Below, one piece after another: positions 7,884-16,397 of a stretch of 64,000 nt of DNA (its first letter is position 1; each line of letters begins with the position of its first letter). Made by a program: the position numbers and the translations under genes. Source of the DNA: Motiliproteus sp041586615. Its GTDB lineage: Bacteria > Pseudomonadota > Gammaproteobacteria > Pseudomonadales > Balneatricaceae. The notes beneath the pieces were generated by a model. The model searched no databases. It was not told where the DNA came from and worked only from the letters and a program-made list of their open reading frames with translations. The stretch is from assembly GCA_041586615.1 (NCBI GenBank), contig JBFGZS010000013.1, positions 1-64,000 on the forward strand. The letters are read 5' to 3'.

Positions 7884-9600
7884 GTTAGTCGTAGGTATGG
7901 CATGTATGTTGGTTGCCGGCGTTGGCGCGGGTTTGTTTGGTGCGCGTTACCTGAACCTGTCGCCGTCGGGCACGCCGGTAGCCGTCGTCGAGGAAGCCGG
8001 TGATAAGCCGTTGTTTTATCGCAACCCCATGAATCCGGCCATTACGTCGCCGGTTCCGGCGCAAGACGAAATGGGTATGGATTACATCCCGGTTTATCCC
8101 GACAAGCCGAAAGCGGGCCGAAAGGCCTTGTTTTACCGGAATCCGATGAATCCCGCGATCACCTCTCCCGTCGCTGCGCAAGATGAAATGGGCATGGATT
8201 ATATTCCCGTCTACGCCGACGAGGATACGGACAGTAGCAGCAGCGAGCCGTCTGGAACCGTGAAAATTGACCCGGTGATGGTGCAAAACATCGGCGTACG
8301 GACTGCGTTGGTCGAAACCCGCGATTTAGCCAAGATTGTTCGCGCGACCGGGCGGGTGACCGTGGATGAAAGCCGCGTATCGCGTCTGCACCCCCGAACC
8401 GAAGGTTGGGTTCAGAAGCAATTTGCCGCACGGGTCGGTGACCGGGTTCGTAAAGGCGATGAGCTGTTGACCCTGTATTCGCCGCAGTTGGTGACCAGTC
8501 AGCAGGAATATTTATTGGCCTTGGATAATCTGAAAGCACTGGAAAACAGCGGTTATACCGATATCCAACAAGGGGCGCAGCAGCTGTTGCAAAGCTCCCG
8601 CGAGCGACTGCGTTTGCTGGATGTGCCTGAACATGAGATCGATGCGCTGGCTGCATCCGGTAAGGTGAAGAAAGCGGTTGGCATTGAATCGCCGTTTGAC
8701 GGCGTGGTGCTGAGTATTGGTGCCCGTGAAGGTCAATACATCATGCCCAAGACCGAACTTTATGTGCTGGCTGACTTGTCAAAGGTCTGGGTGTTAGCCG
8801 ATGTCTACGAGTATGAGCTGCCCTGGATAAAGGTGGGTGATACCGCCAAGCTGCAGACCACCGGCATGCAAGGCCCGCAACTCACGGGTAAAGTCGCGTA
8901 TATCTACCCCTTCGCCAGCGCCCAAACCCGTACGGTTAAGGTGCGTATCGAGATCGATAATCGCAAGGGCTTGCTCAAGCCGGATATGTTTGCAGAGGTC
9001 GCTATCGGTGCGTCAATGCGCAGCAATGCCACGGTGGTGCGTAGCGAAGCGATCGTGCGCTCGGGTGAGCGTGAGCAGGTGTTCGTGGTGCGAAGTGCAG
9101 GCAAATTTGAGCCCCGTGAGGTGACCTTGGGGCACAGCAGTGAGGGTTGGGTCGAAGTGCTGACCGGGCTTAAACCTGGCGAACGGGTGGTCAATTCGGC
9201 GTTGTTCCTGATCGATTCGGAATCGAAGTTACGTGAAGCCACCGCCAAGATGATGGAGGCGGCCAAGCACCCCGCAGATGGTTTATCGGACGGAGATAGG
9301 AATAGTTTGTCGATGGACAGTTTGTCAATGGATGGCCTGTCGATGGACGGTATGTCGATAGACGGTATGTCGATGGATGGCCTGTCGAAGGACGGTGCAT
9401 CCGAGACACTGTCAATGGACGGTATGTCGATGGATGCTATGTCAATGGACAGCCTGCCCATGGATTCTGCACCGACAGCCGAACCGGCAGGTCGCGCCTC
9501 TGCGGGTAACGCGGGCGCTATGGATGGGCAGAATATGACGCTGAGTGATGGGTCAGGGGTAAAAGCGGCCTCCGGTAAAGGGGGTGTTGTTCATGATTAA
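7876..9600 (+). CDS. cusB: Periplasmic adaptor (membrane fusion) protein CusB with duplicated metal-binding domain and MDG-repeat tail
   Basis: 574 residues from the ATG at 7876 (ribosome site GGAGGGGA). A signal anchor is followed by two tandem heavy-metal-binding domains, each with LFYRNPMNPAITSPV and QDEMGMDYIPVY (about residues 46-75 and 85-115), where most family members have one. The canonical barrel-sandwich/lipoyl and beta-barrel adaptor domains follow (about 145-460). The last about 110 residues are unusual: a run of Met/Ser/Asp/Gly/Leu pentads (SMDGL, SMDGM and similar, bases 9301-9470) that resembles the repeats of the cytochrome at 13449. The conserved Met residues suit Cu(I)/Ag(I). 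It links CusA to CusC. Confidence 0.93.
   Translation: MSKLVVGMACMLVAGVGAGLFGARYLNLSPSGTPVAVVEEAGDKPLFYRNPMNPAITSPVPAQDEMGMDYIPVYPDKPKAGRKALFYRNPMNPAITSPVAAQDEMGMDYIPVYADEDTDSSSSEPSGTVKIDPVMVQNIGVRTALVETRDLAKIVRATGRVTVDESRVSRLHPRTEGWVQKQFAARVGDRVRKGDELLTLYSPQLVTSQQEYLLALDNLKALENSGYTDIQQGAQQLLQSSRERLRLLDVPEHEIDALAASGKVKKAVGIESPFDGVVLSIGAREGQYIMPKTELYVLADLSKVWVLADVYEYELPWIKVGDTAKLQTTGMQGPQLTGKVAYIYPFASAQTRTVKVRIEIDNRKGLLKPDMFAEVAIGASMRSNATVVRSEAIVRSGEREQVFVVRSAGKFEPREVTLGHSSEGWVEVLTGLKPGERVVNSALFLIDSESKLREATAKMMEAAKHPADGLSDGDRNSLSMDSLSMDGLSMDGMSIDGMSMDGLSKDGASETLSMDGMSMDAMSMDSLPMDSAPTAEPAGRASAGNAGAMDGQNMTLSDGSGVKAASGKGGVVHD
9301..9470 (+). repeat. 15-bp tandem repeats encoding SMDG(L/M) pentads in cusB
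   Basis: About ten degenerate copies of a TCGATGGACGGTATG-like 15-mer, interrupted once by a GASET spacer. The antisense frame is also open because the repeat is low in complexity; it is not a gene. Confidence 0.9.
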
Positions 9601-12600
9601 TGCGGTCATTCATGGCTCCCTGAGAAATCGGTTTTTGGTCATTATCGCGAGCCTGCTGTTAGTGGCTACCGGAATCTGGGCGGTCAAGAATACGCCGCTC
9701 GATGCCATCCCCGATTTGTCCGATGTGCAGGTCATCGTTTTTACGGAGTTTCCTGGGCAAGCGCCGCAGGTCGTCGAAGATCAGGTGACCTATCCGTTAA
9801 CAACGGCCATGCTGGGTGTGCCCTACGCGAAGGTTGTGCGCGGCTACTCCTTCTTCGGCTACTCCTTCGTTTATATTATTTTCGAAGATGGCACCGATAT
9901 GTACTGGGCGCGCTCTCGGGTGCTGGAGCAGATCAACTATGCCTCCAGTCGCTTGCCGGATGCGGTTCAGCCCGTATTGGGGCCTGACGCGACAGGTGTG
10001 GGCTGGGTGTATGAATATGCCCTGGTTGATCGATCCGGTCTGCATGATTTAGCGCAGTTACGTTCCATTCAGGACTGGTACCTGCGTTACCAGCTGCAAA
10101 CCGTTGACGGCGTCTCCGAAGTCGCGAGCATCGGCGGTCATATCAAACAGTATCAAGTTGAAGTCGACCCGAATCTGATGGCGCGCTACAACGTGCCGTT
10201 GCAGCGCGTCAAAATGGCGATCAAACGTTCCAACAATGACGTGGGTGGACGCCTGGTGGAGATGGCCGAGACCGAATATATGGTCCGGGGGCTGGGCTAT
10301 ATCCGTTCGTTATCGGATCTAGAAGAGGTTCCCGTAGGGTCGGCACCGGATGGGACGCCGCTGCGAATCAAAGATATTGCCACGGTTCAGATTGGGCCAG
10401 AACTGCGGCGTGGGATTGCCGAGTTTAACGGTGAAGGTGAGACCGTCGGCGGTATTGTCGTGATGCGTTATGGTGAAAACGCCCAAGCAACGATTGAACG
10501 GGTTCGTGAGAAATTAGAGCAGCTCAAACCGGGTCTTCCACAGGGGGTCGAGATTGTCCCGGTTTATGATCGCGGCGATTTGATCAAGCGTGCCGTGGAC
10601 AACCTGGTCGAAAAACTGGTGGAAGAGTCGATTGTCGTATCGATGGTGTGCGTCTTGTTCCTGTTGCATGCGCGTTCAGCCCTCGTCGCCATCCTGACCC
10701 TGCCGGTCGGTATCTTGATGGCCTTTATTGTCATGCAGTGGCAGGGCATCAACGCTAACATCATGTCCTTGGGCGGCATCGCCATCGCGATCGGCGCGAT
10801 GGTGGATGGGGCGATTGTGATGATCGAGAACGCCCATAAACACTTGGAGATGGCCTGTGATCGGGTCAAGCGTGAGTTGACCTCGAGTGAGCGCTGGCAG
10901 GCGATTGCCGATTCGGCCCGTGAGGTCGGCCCCGCACTGTTCTTCTCGCTCTTGATTATCACGGTTTCTTTCTTGCCGGTCTTTACGCTGCAGGCCCAGG
11001 AAGGGCGGATGTTCAGCCCGCTGGCCTTTACCAAGACCTACTCCATGGCGGCGGCGGCCATCCTGGCCATTACCCTGGTTCCGATTCTTATGGGGTATTT
11101 TATTCGCGGCAAGATCCTGCCCGAAGCGAAGAACCCGGTAAACCGGATGTTGCACTGGATGCATGCACCGGTGCTGGGTTTGGCGATGCGCTGGCGCTGG
11201 CTGACATTGCTGCTCGCGGCCTCGGTGGTGGCTGCCACCTATTATCCGATCAGCAAGCTGGGCAGTGAATTCATGCCGCCGCTGGATGAGGGCGATATCC
11301 TCTATATGCCGACCACCTACCCTGGCGTATCGATCACCAAGGCCAAGGAGTTGCTGCAGCAGACCGATAAGATCCTCAAATCGTTTCCTGAAGTCGAATC
11401 GGTGTTCGGTAAGGCAGGGCGCGCCGATACGGCCACCGACCCGGCGCCGTTGGGCATGCTGGAAACGACCGTTCGGTTAAAGCCGAAAGATGCCTGGCCA
11501 GACCCGAGTAAGACGACCAAGGACTTGATGAATGAGATGGATCAGGCCATCAAATTCCCCGGGCTGGCCAATGCCTGGACCATGCCGATCAAGACCCGTA
11601 TCGATATGCTGTCCACGGGTATTAAAACGCCGGTAGGCATTAAAGTCAGCGGCCCAAGCCTGGCCAAACTGGAAGAGATGGTCCTGCAGATCGAGCAGGT
11701 CGTGCGCAGCGTGCCGGGAACCCTGACCGCATTTGGTGACCGTGCGGTGGGGGGCTACTACCTCGACTTCGACATCAATCGTAGCGTGGCGGCGCGTTAC
11801 GGGCTCACCGTCGGTGATGTGCAGGATGTGATCCAGACGGCCATCGGCGGTATGAATGTCACGCGTACGGTCGAAGGGCTGGAGCGTTATCCGGTCAATA
11901 TTCGTTACCCCCGTGAGCTGCGTGATGATCTGGATGGGTTGCGCCGCGTGCTGGTGCCGACCGCGAATGGTAGCCAGATCCCGTTGGCGCAGCTGGCGAC
12001 GCTGGAATTACGCCGCGGCCCACCGGGCATCAAGAGTGAAGATGCCCGTCTGACCTCCTGGATCTACGTGGATATCTACGTGTCGGATATCGGCGGCTAT
12101 GTGAAACAGGCGCAAAAGGCGGTTGCTGAGCAGATCGATGTCCCCGCCGGTTACTCGATCGCCTGGTCCGGTCAGTACGAATATATGGAGCGCGCCGCCG
12201 AACGGCTGAAGATCGTTATCCCGGCGACCCTGCTAATTATTTTCCTGCTGCTGTATTTCAATTTCCGCAACATTTCGGCACCGCTGGTGGTCATGCTGTC
12301 GATTCCTTTTGGACTGGTTGGCGGCATATGGCTGGTGTTCTGGTTGAATTTCAACCTGTCGGTCGCCGTGGTGGTGGGCTTTATCGCCTTGGCGGGCGTT
12401 GCTGCGGAGATCGGGGTGCTGGTCTTGACCTTTATCGATCAGGCGGTGGCGGCCCGACGTGCGTCGAGTCTGAACCCGAACGCGCGTTTGACCGCCTCCG
12501 CCTTGTTGCAGGCGGTCCACCATGGCACGGCCGAGCGGGTGCGACCGATTGCCATGACGGCCGTTGCCATTATTGCCGGATTATTACCGATCATGTGGAG

Positions 12601-12823
12601 TCACGGTACCGGATCTGAAGTGATGCAGCGCATTGCTGCGCCGATGGTCGGCGGTATGGTGAGCGTGACATTACTGTGCCTGATTGTGTTGCCGGTTATC
12701 TATGGGTTGGTCTTGGCGATCAAAGAAAAGCGCCGGCCACTGCATGATCCTATTGAAGAAGCGACTGATAAGAACCTTGCAGGTTCTCTGGAGCAAAAAA
12801 CTTCGAAATTAACCGAGCTGTAA
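9593..12823 (+). CDS. cusA: Heavy-metal RND efflux transporter CusA (Cu/Ag type)
   Basis: 1076 residues. The chosen start ATG 9593 (MINAVIHGSLRNR) follows AAAGGGGG and overlaps the end of cusB by 8 bp. It has the twelve-helix RND layout with two large periplasmic loops. Family marks are PLDAIPDLSDVQV, VVEDQVTYPLTTAMLGVP and the TM4 proton-relay segment GAMVDGAIVMIENAHK. The three methionines that bind Cu(I)/Ag(I) in E. coli CusA have counterparts in LYMPTTYPG, LGMLETTVRL and DMLSTGIKTP, which supports monovalent-metal rather than Co/Zn/Cd export. It acts in the inner membrane as the proton-driven pump of the CusCBA complex. Confidence 0.95.
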   Translation: MINAVIHGSLRNRFLVIIASLLLVATGIWAVKNTPLDAIPDLSDVQVIVFTEFPGQAPQVVEDQVTYPLTTAMLGVPYAKVVRGYSFFGYSFVYIIFEDGTDMYWARSRVLEQINYASSRLPDAVQPVLGPDATGVGWVYEYALVDRSGLHDLAQLRSIQDWYLRYQLQTVDGVSEVASIGGHIKQYQVEVDPNLMARYNVPLQRVKMAIKRSNNDVGGRLVEMAETEYMVRGLGYIRSLSDLEEVPVGSAPDGTPLRIKDIATVQIGPELRRGIAEFNGEGETVGGIVVMRYGENAQATIERVREKLEQLKPGLPQGVEIVPVYDRGDLIKRAVDNLVEKLVEESIVVSMVCVLFLLHARSALVAILTLPVGILMAFIVMQWQGINANIMSLGGIAIAIGAMVDGAIVMIENAHKHLEMACDRVKRELTSSERWQAIADSAREVGPALFFSLLIITVSFLPVFTLQAQEGRMFSPLAFTKTYSMAAAAILAITLVPILMGYFIRGKILPEAKNPVNRMLHWMHAPVLGLAMRWRWLTLLLAASVVAATYYPISKLGSEFMPPLDEGDILYMPTTYPGVSITKAKELLQQTDKILKSFPEVESVFGKAGRADTATDPAPLGMLETTVRLKPKDAWPDPSKTTKDLMNEMDQAIKFPGLANAWTMPIKTRIDMLSTGIKTPVGIKVSGPSLAKLEEMVLQIEQVVRSVPGTLTAFGDRAVGGYYLDFDINRSVAARYGLTVGDVQDVIQTAIGGMNVTRTVEGLERYPVNIRYPRELRDDLDGLRRVLVPTANGSQIPLAQLATLELRRGPPGIKSEDARLTSWIYVDIYVSDIGGYVKQAQKAVAEQIDVPAGYSIAWSGQYEYMERAAERLKIVIPATLLIIFLLLYFNFRNISAPLVVMLSIPFGLVGGIWLVFWLNFNLSVAVVVGFIALAGVAAEIGVLVLTFIDQAVAARRASSLNPNARLTASALLQAVHHGTAERVRPIAMTAVAIIAGLLPIMWSHGTGSEVMQRIAAPMVGGMVSVTLLCLIVLPVIYGLVLAIKEKRRPLHDPIEEATDKNLAGSLEQKTSKLTEL

Positions 12824-12833
12824 GGCTCGACTT

Positions 12834-12900
12834 ATTTAAGGCGGCAACGGTATACCGAGCAAAAATGTCGCCGTGGCATAAAGCCACGCCAGGTTACTAG
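12834..12900 (+). repeat. Dispersed palindromic repeat, copy 2
   Basis: TTTAAGGCGGCAACGG, TATACCGAGC, then GTGGC-ATAAA-GCCAC and the tail GCCAGGTTACTAG. It lies 10 bp after the cusA stop and before the next gene of the same cluster. Confidence 0.75.
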
Positions 12901-12924
12901 TCAAAAGTACGCGAGGAAGTGAAT

Positions 12925-13374
12925 ATGAATAAGACATTGATAGCGAGCACCCTGGGCATGTTACTTATCGGTGGCAACGTACAGGCTGCTGGAACCCATG
13001 ATTCGGGCGCAATGGATCACAGCACCATGGGGCAGCAAGCATCACAGAATCAGATGTTCCTTGAGAAGCGCAACATTGACGGTTATACCGTCACTTTTCA
13101 TATTATGCCGGCTACAGAGGGCATGGATCACGGGGGCTCACATAATCTGATGGTAAAAGTTGAGCAGCAGGGTAAGGCGTTAACCTCCCTGCAAGCCAAC
13201 ACCAAAGTGGTTTACCCCGGCGGCAAAGACGAAAGTAAAGCCCTGATGAAGATGGGTAGCTGGTTTATGGTTGGCTACGACCTGGAGTCCAAGGGTGACC
13301 ATCAGGTCATGGTGTTGTTCAAAACCCCCGATGGTAAGAAGCATTTCGGTGGTGTGCATTACTCCGGTCGATAA
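12925..13374 (+). CDS. Exported Met/His-rich protein of the Cus locus
   Basis: 149 residues from the ATG at 12925 (GAGGAA nine bases upstream). A signal peptide ends near NVQAA. The N-terminal part is Met/His/Asp-rich (THDSGAMDHSTMGQQ), followed by a beta-rich domain (FHIMPATEGMDHGGSHNLMVKVEQQGK...VMVLFKTPDGKKHFGGVHY). It occupies the slot where other Cus clusters carry the CusF metallochaperone, but the CusF fold signature is not evident. The domain vaguely recalls YtkA/FixH-like periplasmic proteins. A periplasmic Cu/Ag carrier is an inference from composition and place. Confidence 0.75.
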   Translation: MNKTLIASTLGMLLIGGNVQAAGTHDSGAMDHSTMGQQASQNQMFLEKRNIDGYTVTFHIMPATEGMDHGGSHNLMVKVEQQGKALTSLQANTKVVYPGGKDESKALMKMGSWFMVGYDLESKGDHQVMVLFKTPDGKKHFGGVHYSGR

Positions 13375-13448
13375 GCCGCGGGGAAAAGGAGTGATCGAGT
13401 GCGTTGTAACCTGCGCAATAACTTGAGCAATCATATGAGCAATAAACG

Positions 13449-14342
13449 ATGAAAAAACTCTTGTGGGTTACCGCGCTGGCCGCGCCGTTGCTGGTGCACT
13501 CGCTGACGGTACAGGCGGGAGGTGGACATGACGGTGGTCACGGGAAAGCCGCTGCTGGCAAGTCGATGGATGGTATGGCTATGGACGGTATGGCTATGGA
13601 TGGTATGACCCTGGACGGCATGTCGATGGACGGTATGGCTATGGACGGCATGACCCTGGATGGTATGGCTATGGACGGCATGACCCTGGACGGTATGGCC
13701 CTGGATGGTATGGCTATGGACGGCATGTCGATGGACGGTATGGCTATGGACGGCATGACCCTGGACGGCATGTCGATGCAAAATAGTCCGGCTGATGCGA
13801 TGGGCTCGGCGCGAGGCCACCAAATGGGAGGTCATCAGATGGGTGGCCACTCCATGGGTGGTCATGCGCACGCCGCGTGGGCTGAAGCCCCCAGCGCCTA
13901 TGCCAAGCGCTCTTTTGATCGTTGGGGTGATTATACTGTTGCCAGCAAGGGTATGACGGTTTACCAACAGAACTGCATGAGTTGTCATGGCGTCGATGGC
14001 AAGGGCACCGGGCCGGTAGCGGCCAGTTTGGCGCATCCACCGGCGGATTTGACCAAGCATTTCCATAAAAAGCCGGGAGATGGTGACCAGTATCTGTTCT
14101 GGCGTGTTACCGAAGGCGGCACCGTTGCGCCATTTGCCGCCATGGACTCAGCGATGCCGGCGTTTGGCAGCGTGTTAAGCGAGGACGATCGCTGGAGTGT
14201 CCTGACCTATGTGCATCAGGCGTTTCATGGTGGATTCAAATCGGATGCACCCCTGGGTGATATGCCTGTGATGGGGGGGCCTGGGGTGGGCGTGCCTGGG
14301 ATGAATATGCCTGGAATGGACCACGGAAAGGGCCACCATTAA
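13449..14342 (+). CDS. Exported c-type cytochrome with 14 Met-Asp-Gly-Met pentad repeats
   Basis: 297 residues. A signal peptide (to about residue 24, VQAGGG) is followed by a His/Gly stretch and then exactly 14 pentads of the form (M/L)DGM(A/T/S) at residues 40-109. Next comes a His/Met-rich linker (HQMGGHQMGGHSMGGH) and a cytochrome c class I-like domain with one haem site CMSCH and a probable Met ligand in MPAFGSVLSEDDRW. The C-terminus is again Met/His-rich (MNMPGMDHGKGHH). The repeat should offer many thioether ligands to Cu(I)/Ag(I) in the periplasm, joined to a redox centre. Placed after cusA, it may couple metal handling to respiration; this role is inference. Confidence 0.9.
   Translation: MKKLLWVTALAAPLLVHSLTVQAGGGHDGGHGKAAAGKSMDGMAMDGMAMDGMTLDGMSMDGMAMDGMTLDGMAMDGMTLDGMALDGMAMDGMSMDGMAMDGMTLDGMSMQNSPADAMGSARGHQMGGHQMGGHSMGGHAHAAWAEAPSAYAKRSFDRWGDYTVASKGMTVYQQNCMSCHGVDGKGTGPVAASLAHPPADLTKHFHKKPGDGDQYLFWRVTEGGTVAPFAAMDSAMPAFGSVLSEDDRWSVLTYVHQAFHGGFKSDAPLGDMPVMGGPGVGVPGMNMPGMDHGKGHH
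13566..13775 (+). repeat. 14 tandem 15-bp units in cytochrome gene
   Basis: Perfectly phased 15-mers (ATGGATGGTATGGCT, ATGGACGGCATGACC, CTGGACGGTATGGCC and variants) covering 210 bp without interruption. Unit order looks shuffled, as expected from slippage or unequal crossing over. Copy number is likely to vary between strains. Confidence 0.95.
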
Positions 14343-14557
14343 GGGTGTCGATACCCTGCGGCCAAGCCGATTGATTCAGAATATTTTGACGCCTGTGTGG
14401 GGTTGTGAGGCTGCAACGGTTCGGGTAAAAACGGATTGGCGGGCAGGTATAATGTTACCGTTCTGGTGTCGACGAGATCTGAACGGTAAGTGGTTCGTTG
14501 GGTGAGTCCGTGTTTAGATGCGATGGCATGGTGCACACCCGGTAATGGAGAAAGAGG

Positions 14558-14956
14558 ATGAATGTTAAGCTGAAAACAGCCTTGATTGCCGCGTTGGGGT
14601 TGGCATTGGGCGCGTGTAGTGCGCCCAATGAAAGCGAGCGGTTGGCTAAGCAAGGGTTACCGCCGGCAGACTTCGTCGGATCGGCAGAGCAGGGGCGTGA
14701 TCTGTATGTGGCTCATTGCGCGGCCTGCCACGGGCGTTTCTTGAAAGGTAGCCGAACAGGGCCGCCACTGCTGCATAAAGTTTATGAACCAGGGCACCAT
14801 TCGAACTTAGCGTTCTATCGGGCGGTTAAAGACGGGACAAAGGCGCATCATTGGCAGTTCGGAGATATGCCGGCACAGCCGCAGGTTTCCCCCACCGATG
14901 CTGCACATATCATTGCTTATGTGCGTGACCGGCAACAGCGTGCGGGGATTCACTGA
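14558..14956 (+). CDS. Lipoprotein c-type cytochrome, single haem
   Basis: 132 residues. The signal ends in the lipobox LGAC (Cys20), so it is probably membrane-anchored. One haem motif CAACH (about residues 54-58) and a likely Met ligand in DMPAQPQVS mark a small class I cytochrome c. GRFLKGSRTGPPLLH is a typical post-haem loop. The ribosome site GAGAAAGAGG precedes the ATG. It lies 215 bp after the MDG-repeat cytochrome and probably exchanges electrons in the periplasm, possibly with that protein. Partner unknown. Confidence 0.88.
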   Translation: MNVKLKTALIAALGLALGACSAPNESERLAKQGLPPADFVGSAEQGRDLYVAHCAACHGRFLKGSRTGPPLLHKVYEPGHHSNLAFYRAVKDGTKAHHWQFGDMPAQPQVSPTDAAHIIAYVRDRQQRAGIH

Positions 14957-14975
14957 TCGCGCTTTGCAATAGTCA

Positions 14976-15042
14976 CGGCGGTTCATGTATGAACCGCCGA
15001 TTAAGGCGGCATTTTTTACTCGGTATACCGTTGTCGCCTTAA
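14976..15042 (-). repeat. Dispersed palindromic repeat, copy 3 (inverted)
   Basis: On the minus strand it reads ATTAAGGCGACAACGGTATA, CCGAGTAAAAAATGCCGCC, and then a 10-bp-stem hairpin CGGCGGTTCA/TGAACCGCCG. It could also act as a transcription terminator for the cytochrome gene. Confidence 0.7.
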
Positions 15043-15175
15043 TCTGTTGGTTTAAGCGCTTTTCGACCTGTAGAGATCGTACTATTATCAGACCTTGCGG
15101 CGGGGTCCGTCTTCAGCGATTCTCGTAGAGGCACAACCTGTTTCCGTTTCTTAAAGCGTAAGAGGCAAAGTCAGC

Positions 15176-16237
15176 ATGACACGTAAGCCGATTGTAATCG
15201 CAGGTGTCGAAATTGCACCGGGCGAACGAAAGAAAATCTATCTTGATGTTGCCCGGCTCTATACCCATACCAATCTTGAACTGGTTGCTGAAGTGCTGCA
15301 TGGGCGCCGTGACGGGCCGACGCTACTGGTGTCCGCGGCTATTCACGGCGACGAATTGAACGGTGTTGAAATTTGTCGCCAGCTGCTTAAAAAACAATCG
15401 CTGAGCCGATTGAAGGGGACCATTATTGTGGTACCGGTGGTGAATATTTTTGGCTTTATTCACCGTTCGCGCTATCTGCCCGATCGACGCGACCTGAATC
15501 GCTGTTTTCCGGGCACGGCCAAAGGTTCCGTGGGTGGACGGGCGGCGTTCCTGTTTCGGACCGAAATTTTGGAGCGCTGTACCCATGCCGTTGATCTGCA
15601 CACCGGGGCGATTCACCGCAGCAATTTACCGCAGATAAGAACCAATCTGGACAATCCGGTGGCCAAGCAAATGGCGCATTGGTTTGGTGCGCCGGTGATA
15701 CTGGACTCTCAGCTACGCGATGGTTCGTTGCGAGAGTGTGCCGATCAGGCGGGTATTCCCTTGATTCTTTACGAGGCGGGAGAAGCGTTACGCTTCGATA
15801 TGGATGCGATCAAAGGCGGTGTGCGCGGTGTCATGAATGTGATGCGGGGGCTAGGCATGCTGGCACCATCCAGCAAAGGTAAAAGGGCCTATACTCCAGC
15901 CGTAGCCCGCACCTCCTACTGGGTTCGCGCCGATGCGGATGGTACTTGCCTGTTTATTGCCAAGTTAGGTCAGCGGGTAAAGAAAGGTGACGTCATGGCG
16001 TTGATTGCTTCACCGTTTAGCCAGGAAGAGCAACCCGTTGTGTGCCCGAATAACGGGATTGTTATTGGTCGTAATAACATCCCGCTGGTGAATGAAGGCG
16101 ATGCGTTATTCAATATTGCACGCTTTGATACTGTGGCGATCGCCGAACGGAGTGTGGAAGGGTTTCATGCGCATATCGAACAGGATACCCTGATCGTAGA
16201 GAGCGAGACGCCGCTTGAGCCTCCCGCTGAGTCTTAA
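15176..16237 (+). CDS. Succinylglutamate desuccinylase/aspartoacylase family zinc hydrolase (RimK-associated)
   Basis: 353 residues of the M14-like deacylase family. Zinc ligands are visible as HGDE (His57, Glu60) and DLHTG (His142), with the substrate-binding segment DLNRCFPG at 106-113. The C-terminal part (about 250-340) is a lipoyl-like beta domain typical of the group (LFIAKLGQRVKKGDVMALI). It is cytoplasmic. It converges on rimK-rimB, and the three families recur together in many proteobacteria, which suggests a role in processing glutamylated or acylated products of RimK rather than in arginine breakdown. The exact substrate is not known. Confidence 0.9.
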   Translation: MTRKPIVIAGVEIAPGERKKIYLDVARLYTHTNLELVAEVLHGRRDGPTLLVSAAIHGDELNGVEICRQLLKKQSLSRLKGTIIVVPVVNIFGFIHRSRYLPDRRDLNRCFPGTAKGSVGGRAAFLFRTEILERCTHAVDLHTGAIHRSNLPQIRTNLDNPVAKQMAHWFGAPVILDSQLRDGSLRECADQAGIPLILYEAGEALRFDMDAIKGGVRGVMNVMRGLGMLAPSSKGKRAYTPAVARTSYWVRADADGTCLFIAKLGQRVKKGDVMALIASPFSQEEQPVVCPNNGIVIGRNNIPLVNEGDALFNIARFDTVAIAERSVEGFHAHIEQDTLIVESETPLEPPAES

Positions 16238-16343
16238 CCCTTCTATTACCCAGTCTGTAGCAGGGCATGCGTTGCCGGACGTTGAAAACGGAGATGTGAA
16301 AGCACAGATGTTGAGCCGCCTGGTCGAGTCGGGGGCGCGCGTA

Positions 16344-16387
16344 AGCCCGCCAGCGACACATGTTCGTTACGTTGTCGCGGGCGGGCT
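16344..16387 (+). terminator. Hairpin between convergent genes
   Basis: A 15-bp stem with one mismatch (AGCCCGCCAGCGACA against TGTCGCGGGCGGGCT), 14-base loop, followed by ATTTTATGGTTT on the plus side. It sits between the stop of the deacylase gene and the stop of rimK. Confidence 0.6.
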
Positions 16388-16397
16388 ATTTTATGGT

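Noticed and set aside
13538..13771. Open frame opposite the MDG repeat in the cytochrome gene (and a longer one at 13431-14066, and 8904-9461 opposite the cusB tail)
   Set aside because: The antisense of a low-complexity 15-mer repeat stays open by itself. No ribosome site or family, and the sense strand has signal peptide, haem motif or adaptor domain.
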